A stretch of DNA of 32,113 nucleotides from Rhodospirillaceae bacterium (GTDB lineage Bacteria; Pseudomonadota; Alphaproteobacteria; Bin65): contig VXNK01000121.1 in NCBI GenBank assembly GCA_009840595.1, positions 1 to 32,113 on the forward strand. The letters run 5' to 3'. Every line of letters starts with the position of its first letter. Position 1 is the stretch's first letter. Positions 23,741-32,113 of this stretch are shown here, in pieces. Made by a program: the position numbers and the translations under genes. The notes under the pieces are model-generated. The model was not told the DNA's origin, did no database searches, and was given only the letters and a program-made list of their open reading frames with translations.

Positions 23741-24256
23741 TCAGTTCATCGGAATGACGACCCGGAAGCGCTTCTGCGCCAGCAATCGCCCCCGGTAGAT
23801 GAATTGCTCTATCCATTCGCCTTCGGCCAGTCCCCAGATGTGCGTGAAGCGATGGCCGAAATAGACGTTTCGGCGCTCCTCGACATCCCGATGATATTCG
23901 CTGATCCGCGTCGTTTTACCGGTCCCGGGATTGGTGATCGGCGGGTGAACGGTGCGGATCGTGAGCCTGACCGGCGCCTCCCCGAATCCGATGAGATCGA
24001 TTTCGACGCCGAATGCGCGGCCCAGTTGCCCGAGAATAAGGGTTGTCCGCTTTACGAGACGCACGTCGGATACAAAGTCGACCTTGCCGGAAATCTCTTT
24101 CGGCGCGCTAAACGATTTGCCCGTTTTTCGCGTTTGATACTCGCCGAACCCGGAAATCGCGATTTTCGGTTGCGCCTCAACGGAGCCGGCGCCCGCCGCC
24201 GGGATCGACACCAGCAAACCGGCGGCAAGGACGAGGGCGGAGAAACGCGTTTTCAC
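23741..24256 (-). CDS. Secreted protein of unknown function, DUF3859-like
   Basis: The 171-residue protein starts with a signal peptide: KTR, a hydrophobic core FSALVLAAGLLVSIPAAG, and a probable cleavage after AGA. The mature part is beta-rich: ISGFGEYQTRKTGK, LGRAFGVEIDLIGFG, LTIRTVHPPITNPGTGK and the closing GEWIEQFIYRGRLLAQKRFRVV. The last segment resembles DUF3859 proteins, a periplasmic family of unknown role; the match is from memory and moderate. A GTG at 24256 is chosen because it places the signal peptide at the N-terminus; the frame open to 24451 would bury it. The Shine-Dalgarno is weak. It is divergent from nadE. Confidence 0.72.
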   Translation of the reverse strand: MKTRFSALVLAAGLLVSIPAAGAGSVEAQPKIAISGFGEYQTRKTGKSFSAPKEISGKVDFVSDVRLVKRTTLILGQLGRAFGVEIDLIGFGEAPVRLTIRTVHPPITNPGTGKTTRISEYHRDVEERRNVYFGHRFTHIWGLAEGEWIEQFIYRGRLLAQKRFRVVIPMN

Positions 24257-24521
24257 ACCCGATCCCGATCGAGCGGCTGGACGATTGCGAACACCGGACA
24301 CCGTATCGGTTGTCTGTGTCCCTGAAATATGGAAATCGCCGAGCCTTCGGCAACCGCGGGGGGCCGGCTCGGTCCCGGCGCAACAGCCGTTTTCGGAGCG
24401 TCGGCGGCATTGCGATGTTCCGCCGCCTTCCAGCAGCCCACGGCACGGCAATATCTCCGGTGATTGGGCCCGGCGTCAACGCGCCGCCATTATCCGCAGA
24501 CCGTCGGCGCCGGGACACAGG

Positions 24522-26189
24522 ATGACCATGACAGATTCGCTTCGTATCGCCGTCGCCCAGGTCAATCCCACTGTCGGCGATGTCGACGGCAATGCCGCGG
24601 CGATCCGGCACCACTGGCACACGGCGGCCGAAAGGGGCGCGGACCTAGCGGTTTTCCCCGAACTCTGCCTGTCCGGCTATCCGCCGGAGGATCTCGTCCG
24701 GAAACCGTTTTTCCTCGACGCCGTCCATGCAGAGATCGACCGGTTCGCCGGGCTTTCCCGCGAGGTTTCCGCCGGGCTGCTGTTCGGCGCGCCCTGGCGG
24801 GACGACGACGGTCGGGTCTACAACGCCGCCGTGCTGATCGACCGCGGTACGGTCGGGGTGCGCCGCAAGCACGATCTGCCCAACTACGACGTCTTCGATG
24901 AAAAGCGGGTCTTCGCCGCCGGCGATCTTCCCGGGCCGGTCGATTTCCGCGGCGTCCGGATCGGCATTCCCGTGTGCGAGGATGTTTGGACGCCGGAGGT
25001 GCTGGAGTGCCTGACCGAGACCGGGGCGGAACTCGCCATCGTGCTCAACGGCTCGCCCTACGAGGCCGGGCGCTACGACACCCGCCTCCAGGTCGTGCTC
25101 GAGCGGGTGCGCGAATCCGGCCTGCCGATCCTCTACGTCAACCAGGTCGGCGGCCAGGACGAACTGGTCTTCGACGGTGCCTCCTTCGCCATCAATCCGG
25201 ACTATTCGCTGGCCGTCCAGCTGCCCGGTTTCAAGGAGACCGTCGCAATGACGCACTGGCGGCGCGACGGCGACGGCTGGGTGTGCGAAGAAGGCGAGCG
25301 CACGCCGCCGCCGGAGGGCCTGGAATCCGTATATCGGGCCATGGTGTTGGGCCTGCGCGACTATGTGCGGAAGAACGGCTTTCCGGGCGTGATTCTGGGT
25401 CTTTCGGGCGGAGTCGATTCGGCCCTTTCTGCGGCCGTGGCCGTCGACGCCCTGGGCCCGGACAAGGTCCGGACCGTGATGATGCCGTCGCCCTACACCT
25501 CCGAAGAAAGTCTGGAGGACGCCGCCGCGGCGGCCGAACTGCTGGGCGTCCGGCTCGACAGGATCGATATCGGCCCGGCCATGGACGCGTTCGGGGCCAT
25601 GCTGGCGCCGCAGTTCGACGGCCGCGAAGCCGACGAGACGGAAGAGAATATCCAGGCGCGCTCACGCGGCCTGGCGCTCATGGCGATCTCCAACAAATTC
25701 GGCCACATGGTGCTGTCGACCGGCAACAAGTCGGAAATGTCGGTCGGCTACGCGACGCTCTACGGCGATATGTGCGGCGGCTACTCGGTCCTGAAGGATG
25801 TCTACAAGACCGACGTCTTCCGGCTGTGCCGCTGGCGCAACCAGCAGCGCCCGCCCGGCGCGCTCGGCCCGGCCGGCCGGGTCGTGCCCGAGCGGGTGAT
25901 TACCAAGCCGCCCTCGGCGGAATTGCGGCCGGACCAGAAGGACGAGGATTCCCTGCCGCCCTATGCCGACCTGGACGATATCCTGCACTGCCTGATCGAG
26001 GAGAATCTGGGCACGGCGGACATCGTCGCCCGCGGCCACGATCTGGAGACGGTGCGCCGGGTCTGGAAGATGCTCGATACCGCCGAATACAAGCGCCGGC
26101 AGGCGCCGCCCGGCGTCAAGGTCGGCACCCGGGCGTTCGGCAAGGAGCGCCGCTACCCGATCACGAACGCCTTCCGCGGCCAGATCTGA
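24522..26189 (+). CDS. nadE: Glutamine-dependent NAD synthetase
   Basis: NadE makes NAD from deamido-NAD and ATP using ammonia released from glutamine. The 555-residue two-domain form has an N-terminal nitrilase-type glutaminase with triad Glu47 (FPELCLSGYPPED), Lys116 (RRKHDLPNYDVFDEKR) and Cys152 (PVCEDVW). The synthetase domain has the ATP loop LGLSGGVDSALS (292-303), STGNKSEMSVGYATLYGDMCGG and ITKPPSAELRPDQKDEDSLPPY. ATG at 24522 is used; ATG at 24528 is as good. The 265-base divergent region to the secreted protein contains no gene and no convincing promoter pair. Confidence 0.96.
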   Translation: MTMTDSLRIAVAQVNPTVGDVDGNAAAIRHHWHTAAERGADLAVFPELCLSGYPPEDLVRKPFFLDAVHAEIDRFAGLSREVSAGLLFGAPWRDDDGRVYNAAVLIDRGTVGVRRKHDLPNYDVFDEKRVFAAGDLPGPVDFRGVRIGIPVCEDVWTPEVLECLTETGAELAIVLNGSPYEAGRYDTRLQVVLERVRESGLPILYVNQVGGQDELVFDGASFAINPDYSLAVQLPGFKETVAMTHWRRDGDGWVCEEGERTPPPEGLESVYRAMVLGLRDYVRKNGFPGVILGLSGGVDSALSAAVAVDALGPDKVRTVMMPSPYTSEESLEDAAAAAELLGVRLDRIDIGPAMDAFGAMLAPQFDGREADETEENIQARSRGLALMAISNKFGHMVLSTGNKSEMSVGYATLYGDMCGGYSVLKDVYKTDVFRLCRWRNQQRPPGALGPAGRVVPERVITKPPSAELRPDQKDEDSLPPYADLDDILHCLIEENLGTADIVARGHDLETVRRVWKMLDTAEYKRRQAPPGVKVGTRAFGKERRYPITNAFRGQI

Positions 26190-26193
26190 GCGC

Positions 26194-26208
26194 GGCCGGG
26201 CGCCGGCC
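26194..26208. terminator. Short GC hairpin between convergent genes
   Basis: GGCCGG and CCGGCC pair around a GCG loop just after the nadE stop, with further GGCCGCC-type repeats behind. There is no T tract. It may end transcription from either side, but weakly supported. Confidence 0.35.
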
Positions 26209-26250
26209 CTGTCGGCCGCCCCGTCGAGCGCCGGGGCGTCCGCAACCCGT

Positions 26251-27024
26251 TCAGCAGACGGCCGCTTTCTGGGCTGCGCATTCCTTGCGGGCGCGGGCGA
26301 GTTCAGCGGGATATTGCCGGGCGCGCATCATGCCGGGGATCATCTTGCTGCCGATGACGAAGGCCGGCGTGCCCCGGATGCCGATACGCTCCGCGAGCGC
26401 GAGGTTGGCGTCGATCGCCGCTTCGATCTCGCGCGCCTTCATGTCGGCCTTGAGCTTCGGCATATCGAGCCCGGCCTGGGCCGCGACCGCCATGATCTTC
26501 GCTTCGTCCAGCGCTCCGCGATGGCGCATCAGCCGGTCGTGCATCTCCCGGTATTTGCCCTGTCGCGCTGCGGCCAGGGCGGCGCGCGCCGCGAGCCGGG
26601 AGGACGGGGCCAGTATCGGATATTCCTTGAAGACGATCCGGACCTTGCCGTCCGCTTTGACGGCGGCCAGCATGTGCGGGTAGGCCCGTTTGCACCAGCC
26701 GCAATTATAATCGAAAAACTCGACCACCGTTGCGGTGCCCTTCCGATTCCCGCCGACCGGGTCGGCCGCACTACGCAGCAGGGCATCGCGGTTTTCCGCG
26801 ATCGCCTTTTCGATCGCCGCTTCCTTGGCGGCTTCGTCGCGCCGGCGCATTTCCTGGATCGCTTCGACGATGACCTCCGGGTTTCGGATCAGATAGTCCC
26901 GGACGATGTTCCGAATTTCCCGCTTCTGGCTTTCGTCGAAGCGGGTATCGGCCTTCGCCGGCGCAACGGCCGCGCCGAGGGGCAGGGCGATCGCAAGAGC
27001 CAGCGATGCGACGCGGTTGACCAT
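26251..27024 (-). CDS. DsbA-family thiol oxidoreductase, ScsC-like
   Basis: The 257-residue periplasmic protein has a signal peptide (1-25, ending APAKA). An N-terminal helical segment (RFDESQKREIRNIVRDYLI, from 28) resembles the ScsC oligomerisation region. The thioredoxin-fold domain carries the active site Cys108-Gly-Trp-Cys111 in DYNCGWC and the cis-proline in GIRGTPAFVIG. ScsC proteins are trimeric disulfide isomerases or reductases linked to copper tolerance; Com1/BdbD-like oxidation is an alternative. A lone cysteine at 257 ends the protein, with another at 249. AGAGAGG precedes the ATG. It follows the M48 protease by 19 bases, so the two act in one envelope-quality operon. Confidence 0.9.
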   Translation of the reverse strand: MVNRVASLALAIALPLGAAVAPAKADTRFDESQKREIRNIVRDYLIRNPEVIVEAIQEMRRRDEAAKEAAIEKAIAENRDALLRSAADPVGGNRKGTATVVEFFDYNCGWCKRAYPHMLAAVKADGKVRIVFKEYPILAPSSRLAARAALAAARQGKYREMHDRLMRHRGALDEAKIMAVAAQAGLDMPKLKADMKAREIEAAIDANLALAERIGIRGTPAFVIGSKMIPGMMRARQYPAELARARKECAAQKAAVC

Positions 27025-27043
27025 GATGTGCCTCTCTTTCGGT

Positions 27044-28390
27044 TTACCGGCGGCGGCGCCCGCCGCCGAGTTCGGCTCCCTTGATGTCCTGTACCCGCCG
27101 CCAGCTCGGCGAGCCGGGCTTCAGCAGGCGTTCGGCCCGCTTGACCTGCCGCCGCACTTCGCCGCGGTCGCCGATCAGAAGATAGTATTCGGCGAGCGCG
27201 GCGGCGCTTTCCCCGAACTGTTTCAGCCGTCCGTGCGCAACCGCCCGCAGCCGCCATCCTGTCGCGAACGTGTTGTCGCCGGACGTGGCCTCGACCAGAT
27301 GGCGCAGCGCGGCCGGAACCCGAGCCTGTTCTCCCGTTTCCAGGAGGGCATGGGCGTAGGCGCTCCGTATCAACGGCTCCTGCGGCGCCAGGCCGACCGA
27401 AGTGGCGTAGGCCCGGGCGGCGCGATGGGCGAGGCCCCGTTCCAGCAGGATCTGGCCCTTGAGTTCGTGGAAGAAAGCGTCGCGCGGCGCCTCGCGAATC
27501 AGGCGGTCGATCGTCGAGAGCGCCTTGTCGATCTTGCCGACGCGGTGATAGGCGACTGCAAGCGCATAGCGCGCCTCGGGCGTCCCGGACCGATCGCCAT
27601 AGCGTGCAATGACCGTGGCGGGCGGAGAAAGGAACCCCTGCAGCTTTGCGCGCACACGCCGATGCATTTTCCGGAATCGCGCCGGCGTCGGTTTGCCGGT
27701 ATGGGGCGAGCGCCGCACATGGCGCCGGATCCGGTCGAGGCGCGTCCGCGTCAACGGGTGCGTCCGCAAATACGGATCCTGGAACGCTCCCTGAAGCGCC
27801 TCTTGCGACAACAGCCTCTCCATCAGTTTCTCCAGGCCGCGTGCGGAAACGCCCATCCGGTCGAGGGTTGTCAGCGCGAAGGCGTCGGCTTCGTTTTCCA
27901 TGCTGCGCGTAAAGCGGTAGAGGGTCCCGCTGACGATGGAACTGCCGAGGCTTGCCACGGCGCCGGCGGCCTGCCCGTCTCCCGTCGCGACGCCGGCGCC
28001 GGCGGCGAGTATGAAGGTGATGATCTGCTTGATCTGGGCCTCGCGGAGCGCCCCGCGCAACTGGGTCAGGTGCTGGCCGACGATATGGCCGGTTTCGTGG
28101 GCCAGGACGCCGATCACCATTCCGGCATCCTCGGCCTCCATCAGCAGGCCGGTATTGACGAAGATATGCCGGCCGCCGGCGACGAAGGCGTTGAGCTTCC
28201 TGTTGTTGACTATATGGACGCGCACGTCGCTGCCGGACACGCCGATGGCGGCGAAAATCGGCGTGCTGTAGGCCCGGATGGCGCGTTCGATCTCGGCATC
28301 CCGGATCAACGGCAGACCGCGCGCCTGCGGTGCGGCCGGAAGGGCGAGCCAGGCGGCGAAAGCCAGCAGGATTGCAAAGGAGCGGATCAT
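27044..28390 (-). CDS. M48 family metalloprotease with TPR region (BepA-like)
   Basis: The 448-residue periplasmic zinc protease has a signal peptide (IRSFAILLAFAAWLALPAAPQA, about 2-23), the zinc motif HETGH (98-102) and the third ligand in ENEAD (Glu165). Helical TPR-like repeats fill 280-430. BepA/YfgC proteins of this layout help assemble or degrade outer-membrane proteins, notably LptD. The start at 28390 places the signal peptide at the N-terminus; the longer frame to 28483 overlaps the divergent promoter region. It is the first gene of the unit with the ScsC-like protein, consistent with joint work on disulfide-containing envelope proteins (inference). Confidence 0.93.
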   Translation of the reverse strand: MIRSFAILLAFAAWLALPAAPQARGLPLIRDAEIERAIRAYSTPIFAAIGVSGSDVRVHIVNNRKLNAFVAGGRHIFVNTGLLMEAEDAGMVIGVLAHETGHIVGQHLTQLRGALREAQIKQIITFILAAGAGVATGDGQAAGAVASLGSSIVSGTLYRFTRSMENEADAFALTTLDRMGVSARGLEKLMERLLSQEALQGAFQDPYLRTHPLTRTRLDRIRRHVRRSPHTGKPTPARFRKMHRRVRAKLQGFLSPPATVIARYGDRSGTPEARYALAVAYHRVGKIDKALSTIDRLIREAPRDAFFHELKGQILLERGLAHRAARAYATSVGLAPQEPLIRSAYAHALLETGEQARVPAALRHLVEATSGDNTFATGWRLRAVAHGRLKQFGESAAALAEYYLLIGDRGEVRRQVKRAERLLKPGSPSWRRVQDIKGAELGGGRRRR

Positions 28391-28500
28391 CGAGTAGGGC
28401 GCTGGGGTCTGGTTCCTCGATGGAACATACGGTCGGGGCGGCTCATCTTCGCCTGCGGCCGATTCTCCGCACGTTCCTTGCAAACGGAGGCGCTGCCAAA

Positions 28501-29652
28501 GTGCTCAAAGTCGCTAAACGCGGCCGGATTTCGCCATTTATCGTAATGGATGTCATGCGGGCCGCCAACGAGCGCGAAGCGATTCGCGGAGACGTGATTC
28601 ACCTTGAGGTCGGCCAGCCGTCCACCGGTGCGCCGCAGGGCGTGATCGAAGCGGCGAAAGCGGCAATGACCGGCGATCCGCTCGGCTATACGGACAGTCT
28701 CGGCATTCCGGCGCTGCGCGAGGCGATCGCCGGGCACTACCGCGACTGGTACGGTGTGGACATACCGGCCGACCGGGTAGCGGTGACAACCGGGTCGTCC
28801 GGCGCCTTCGTGCTCAGCTTTCTCTCGGCATTCGACGCCGGCGACCGGGTCGCGACGGTATCCCCCGGCTACCCTTGCTACCGCAACATCCTCGGCGCGT
28901 TCGGGATCGAGCCGGTTCTCCTCGAAAGCTCGGCAGCGGACCGGTACCAGCCGACACCGGCGTTGCTCGATGCGGCGCATCGCGAAGCGCCGCTCGACGG
29001 CCTGATTGTCGCCAGCCCGTCCAATCCGACCGGCACGGTCCTGGGCCGGGATGCGTACCGTGCGATTGTCGATTGGTGCAAGGCTCACCGCGTTCGTCTG
29101 ATCGCCGACGAGATCTACCACGGGATCGTCTTCGGCGATGCGCTGCCGACTGCGGCGGGGATCGATCCGGCCGCCGTCGTAATCAACAGCTTTTCCAAAT
29201 ATTTTTCGATGACCGGCTGGCGGCTCGGCTGGATGATCTTGCCGCCGGACCTCGTCCGGGCGGTCGAATGCCTGGCGCAAAACCTGTTCATTTCACCGCC
29301 GACGCTCAGCCAGCGCGCCGCCGTCGCCGCCTTCGGCTGCCACGAGGAATGCGAAGCCAACGTCGCCGTCTACCGCCGCAACCGGGCGCTGCTGGTGGAG
29401 GGCCTGCCGGCCGTCGGCTTCGACCGTCTCGCCCCCGCCGATGGCGCTTTCTATCTCTACGCGGACATCGCGGGCCTGACCAACGACAGCCGGGACTATT
29501 GCGCCCGGATGCTGGAGGAGAGCGGCATCGCGACCACGCCGGGAGTGGATTTCGATGCGGCGCGGGGCCATACCCAGATGCGGATCAGCTACTGCGCCTC
29601 GACAGCGGCGATCGAAACCGCGCTGGAGCGGTTGGCGGACTGGAGGAAATAG
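28501..29652 (+). CDS. Class I/II PLP-dependent aminotransferase
   Basis: The 383-residue fold-type I enzyme begins in the family style (KRGRISPFIVMDVMRAANERE). It shows HLEVGQPSTGAP, GYTDSLGIPALREAI, SPSNPTGTV (172-180), IADEIYHGIVF with Asp203 and Tyr206, and the PLP lysine Lys233 in NSFSKYFSMTGWRLGW. The C-terminal arginine is in TQMRISYC. The substrate is probably an amino acid such as aspartate or an aromatic or branched amino acid, but is not resolved. GTG at 28501 is chosen: ACGGAGG lies 10 bases before it; an ATG upstream would add 30 residues without similarity. A GTTCC-N5-GGAAC palindrome (28412-28426) sits in the divergent region with the M48 gene. Confidence 0.9.
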   Translation: MLKVAKRGRISPFIVMDVMRAANEREAIRGDVIHLEVGQPSTGAPQGVIEAAKAAMTGDPLGYTDSLGIPALREAIAGHYRDWYGVDIPADRVAVTTGSSGAFVLSFLSAFDAGDRVATVSPGYPCYRNILGAFGIEPVLLESSAADRYQPTPALLDAAHREAPLDGLIVASPSNPTGTVLGRDAYRAIVDWCKAHRVRLIADEIYHGIVFGDALPTAAGIDPAAVVINSFSKYFSMTGWRLGWMILPPDLVRAVECLAQNLFISPPTLSQRAAVAAFGCHEECEANVAVYRRNRALLVEGLPAVGFDRLAPADGAFYLYADIAGLTNDSRDYCARMLEESGIATTPGVDFDAARGHTQMRISYCASTAAIETALERLADWRK

Positions 29653-29697
29653 CCGGTCCGTCCGCCCGGTCCGGCTGCAACGGGGCGGGCGGTCCGG
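29653..29697. terminator. Bidirectional hairpin between aminotransferase and rne
   Basis: The arms 29653-29667 and 29683-29697 pair at 14 of 15 positions, one of them G-T, around a 15-base loop. It fills the gap between two convergent stops, so it may terminate both genes. No T tract is present. Confidence 0.5.
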
Positions 29698-29706
29698 TCT
29701 GCCTCG

Positions 29707-32113
29707 CTACCGCCCGACATTCCACCAGCCGCGGCGCTTTCTGGTCGGCGAATCGTCCGTTTCGCCGCTGTCCGCGACAGGATAGGCGGCGGTTTCGCTG
29801 GATGCGTCCGGCGCGTCCTTGCCCTGTCGCGCCCCGGAACCGTTTGTCCGGCCCAATTCGGCCGCTTCCCGTTCGCCGGTCTCCGGCTCCGCCGCTTCGG
29901 GCGATGCTTCGGGCGCCTTGGCCGGCTCGGGTTCGGCACCGGCGGCGGTCTTCCTGGCGCGGGAACGGCGCGCCTTTGCCGGCTTGGGCGGTTCCGCCGG
30001 CGCGGCCTCTTCGTTGTCGGGTTCGGGTCCGCTTCCGGCGGTGCCGTCCGTCGCGTCGGCGTCGGGGGCTGCGTTCCTGGCCGGCTGCTCGGAGGTCTGA
30101 TCGGGGGCCGGTTCGCTGGACCGGGCCGCTGTCTGCTTTGCGGTGCGGCGCCGCCGGGCGGTGCGCGGTTTTGCTTCCGCTTCGACCTCGGGCGTTGCGG
30201 TTTCCGCTGCGGCTGGAGCCGGTGCGGCGTCATCGGCCGTCAGGTCCGTATCTTCCGGCGCGGTGTCGCTGTCCGATCGGTCGGCGGCTTCGGTCTCCAC
30301 ACCGGCATTGCCGTCTTCTCCGTTGGCGCCTTCCTCTTCGGTGCGCCGCCGCCGGCCGCCGCGCCGTCCCCGCCGCCGGCGTTTCGGCTCGTCGGAGTCG
30401 TCCGCGCGGGCCTCTGTCCCGGCGCGATCGCTGGCGTCGCCGCTTTCTTCGGCGGTTTCGGCTCCGGCCTGCGTCTCCGCCTGTCCGTCGTCGGACCTGG
30501 GATCGTCGCCGCGCCGTTTCCGGCCGCCGCGGCGGCGCCGGCGCTTGCCGTTGGTTTCTTCCGCAGCCTCCGCTTCTTCCTCGTCGGCCGCGCCCGGCCG
30601 GGATACGGTCTTTTCGATTCTGTGTTCGGGCGGGATCAGCGTTTCGTCGGCGTCGATCAGCACCCGGAAGTCGTAGCGCTGCTCGATGGCCGTCAGCTCG
30701 GTCCGTTTCTGGTTGAGGATGTAGAAGGCAACCTGCGGCGGCACGGCCACCGTAATTTCTTCGGCCCGCTGCCGGGTGCCTTCCTCCTCGATGGCGCGCA
30801 GGACGGTAAGCGCGGTCGATTCGGTCGATCGGATCAGTCCGCTGCCGCCGCAGGTCGGGCACGCGTTGCTGGAGACTTCGAGAACGCTCGGCCGCAGCCT
30901 CTGGCGCGACATTTCCAGCAGCCCGAACGCGCTGATCCTACCGATTTGTATGCGCGCCCGATCGCTGCCCATGGCGGCCTTGAGGCGCCGTTCGACCGCG
31001 TGGCGATTGCGGCCGTCCTCCATGTCGATGAAGTCGATGACGATGAGGCCTGCCAGATCGCGAAGCTTCAGTTGCCGCGCGATTTCGTCGGAGGCCTCCA
31101 GGTTCGTCTTCAGGGCCGTTTCTTCGATGTTGCGTTCGCGCGTCGCGCGGCCGGAATTGACGTCGATCGCCACCAGCGCCTCGGTGCTGTTCAGCACGAT
31201 GGAGCCGCCGGACTTGAGCTGGACGACGGGGCTCTGGATATTGTCGATCTGCGCTTCGACCTGGTAGCGCTGGAACAAGGGGATTTGCGGCTCCTTGTAG
31301 GCCCTGACCCGCTTGGCGTGGCTGGGGATCAGGAGCTTCATGAAGTCCTTGGCGGTCCGGTATCCGTCGTCGCCCTCGACCAGGACCTCGTCGATCTCCT
31401 TGCTGTACAGGTCGCGGATCGAGCGCTTGACCAAGTTGCCCTCTTCGTGGATCAGGGCAGGTGCTGTCGATTCCAGCGTGCGCTGGCGGATTTCGTCCCA
31501 CAGTTTGAGCAGGTATTCGTAGTCGCGGCGGATTTCCGCCTTGGTGCGCCGGGCGCCCGCGGTCCGGACGATGACGGCCATGCCGTCGGGAATATCGAAT
31601 TCGTCGAGGATTTTCTTCAGGCGTTTGCGATCCGCCATATTCGAGATCTTGCGCGAAATGCCGCCGCCCCGCGGCGTGTTGGGCATCAGAACGCAATAGC
31701 GGCCGGCCAGGGAAATGTAGCTGGTAATCGCCGCGCCCTTGTTGCCGCGCTCTTCCTTCGCGACCTGAATGAGGATGATCTGCCGCCGGGAGATAACCTC
31801 CTGTATGCGATAGCGGCGCAGTGCGCGGCGGCGGCGCTCGCCCATATCCTCGATTTCGTCGCCGCCTACCGTATCGACATTTTTCTCGGCCCGTGCGGCG
31901 CGGGAGCCCCGGCCCGGCCTGCGGCGCGGCTTCTCCTCTTCGCCTTCCGGTTCGCCCGCGGAATCGGCAGCCGCCGGCCCGCCGGACTCGTCGGGTCCGG
32001 TCCCGTTGCCGGCATTTTCCCCGCTGCTGTCGTCTGCCGGGGCGGCGTCTTCTCCGACGGCGTCTTCTCCGACGGCGTCTTCTCCGACGGCGTCTTCTCC
32101 GACGGCGTCTTCT
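29707..32113 (-). CDS. rne: Ribonuclease E, 5' end missing
   Basis: RNase E is the main mRNA and rRNA-processing endonuclease and scaffold of the degradosome. The frame stays open to the right edge, so the N-terminal S1 start is lost. Present are IQEVISRRQIILIQVAKEERGNKGAA, GRYCVLMPNTPRGGGISRKI, the 5' sensor region, DNase-like motifs VAIDVNSG and IVIDFIDM that hold the catalytic aspartates, and the zinc link CPTCGGSG. The C-terminal 280 residues are disordered, with arginine-rich blocks (KRRRRRGGRKRR, RRRRGRRGGRRRR) for RNA or partner binding. Upstream of QEV an acidic and basic insert, ending in GEDAV repeats, is the alphaproteobacterial S1 insertion. An ATG at 31845 is internal, not the start. 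Confidence 0.93.
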   Translation of the reverse strand, partial: EDAVGEDAVGEDAVGEDAVGEDAAPADDSSGENAGNGTGPDESGGPAAADSAGEPEGEEEKPRRRPGRGSRAARAEKNVDTVGGDEIEDMGERRRRALRRYRIQEVISRRQIILIQVAKEERGNKGAAITSYISLAGRYCVLMPNTPRGGGISRKISNMADRKRLKKILDEFDIPDGMAVIVRTAGARRTKAEIRRDYEYLLKLWDEIRQRTLESTAPALIHEEGNLVKRSIRDLYSKEIDEVLVEGDDGYRTAKDFMKLLIPSHAKRVRAYKEPQIPLFQRYQVEAQIDNIQSPVVQLKSGGSIVLNSTEALVAIDVNSGRATRERNIEETALKTNLEASDEIARQLKLRDLAGLIVIDFIDMEDGRNRHAVERRLKAAMGSDRARIQIGRISAFGLLEMSRQRLRPSVLEVSSNACPTCGGSGLIRSTESTALTVLRAIEEEGTRQRAEEITVAVPPQVAFYILNQKRTELTAIEQRYDFRVLIDADETLIPPEHRIEKTVSRPGAADEEEAEAAEETNGKRRRRRGGRKRRGDDPRSDDGQAETQAGAETAEESGDASDRAGTEARADDSDEPKRRRRGRRGGRRRRTEEEGANGEDGNAGVETEAADRSDSDTAPEDTDLTADDAAPAPAAAETATPEVEAEAKPRTARRRRTAKQTAARSSEPAPDQTSEQPARNAAPDADATDGTAGSGPEPDNEEAAPAEPPKPAKARRSRARKTAAGAEPEPAKAPEASPEAAEPETGEREAAELGRTNGSGARQGKDAPDASSETAAYPVADSGETDDSPTRKRRGWWNVGR
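32041..32113 (-). repeat. 15-bp tandem repeat in rne
   Basis: The unit GACGGCGTCTTCTCC occurs once with one mismatch (32041-32055), three times exactly (32056-32100), and as a 13-base partial copy at the edge. Read in the rne frame it codes GEDAV pentapeptides. The unit is in frame, so copy number can vary without breaking the protein. The contig stops inside it. Confidence 0.9.

Noticed and set aside
28412..28426. GTTCC-N5-GGAAC as an SOS (LexA) box
   Set aside because: Alphaproteobacterial LexA boxes are direct repeats of GTTC with 7 bases between; this is an inverted repeat, and the flanking genes are not SOS genes.
1..32113. CRISPR arrays, insertion sequences, prophage genes, rRNA or tRNA genes
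   Set aside because: I looked for regularly spaced repeats, transposase motifs, phage proteins and RNA gene signatures on both strands and saw none that hold up.

Overview
The window reads as a complete draft contig from a GC-rich alphaproteobacterium, probably from a Rhodospirillales-like environmental lineage. The evidence is the C4-pathway 5-aminolevulinate synthase, a ribosomal protein S9 with a long acidic N-terminal extension, an RNase E carrying an acidic/basic insert near its S1 region, a soxBDAG sarcosine oxidase operon, and strong GC bias at third codon positions. Order-level placement is inference. Both ends look like assembly limits: bases 5-33 resemble a degraded Nextera adapter, and the right end stops inside a 15-bp tandem repeat in rne.

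Layout. 130-2174: two tandem METTL27-like methyltransferases (minus) and a divergent NTF2-like protein. 2185-5718 (minus): argC preceded by a coupled 57-residue protein, a BrnT-type toxin with an XRE antitoxin, then rpsI and rplM. A plus-strand unknown gene sits at 4206-4577. This looks like the common rplM-rpsI-argC neighbourhood split by a toxin-antitoxin cassette. 5881-8802 (minus): a conserved unknown CxxC protein, an LpxD-like acyltransferase and an alpha/beta hydrolase.

8991-16976 (plus) is a one-carbon block: soxB-soxD-soxA-soxG, a fused NuoE/NuoF-type NAD-linked flavoprotein without a catalytic partner, and a homocysteine S-methyltransferase family protein. Together they suggest oxidative N-demethylation of sarcosine (or a related methylamine compound), disposal of the C1 unit, and methyl transfer. 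Opposite them lie a RidA-family protein and an FAD-dependent oxidoreductase (17012-18913).

18914-20609 is gene-poor, with only a 90-residue unknown protein. Then come hemA and a DegT-family sugar aminotransferase (plus), crcB and a secreted unknown protein (minus), glutamine-dependent NAD synthetase (plus), an M48 protease with a ScsC/DsbA-like thiol oxidoreductase (minus), a class I aminotransferase (plus), and the 3' part of rne (minus).

Most genes are ordinary housekeeping or catabolic genes. I found no clearly undescribed system. The points most worth checking are the toxin-antitoxin promoter (palindrome in the spacer, apparently leaderless toxin start), the orphan NuoEF fusion in the sox cluster, the UP-element promoter of rplM-rpsI, and the direct repeats before hemA.
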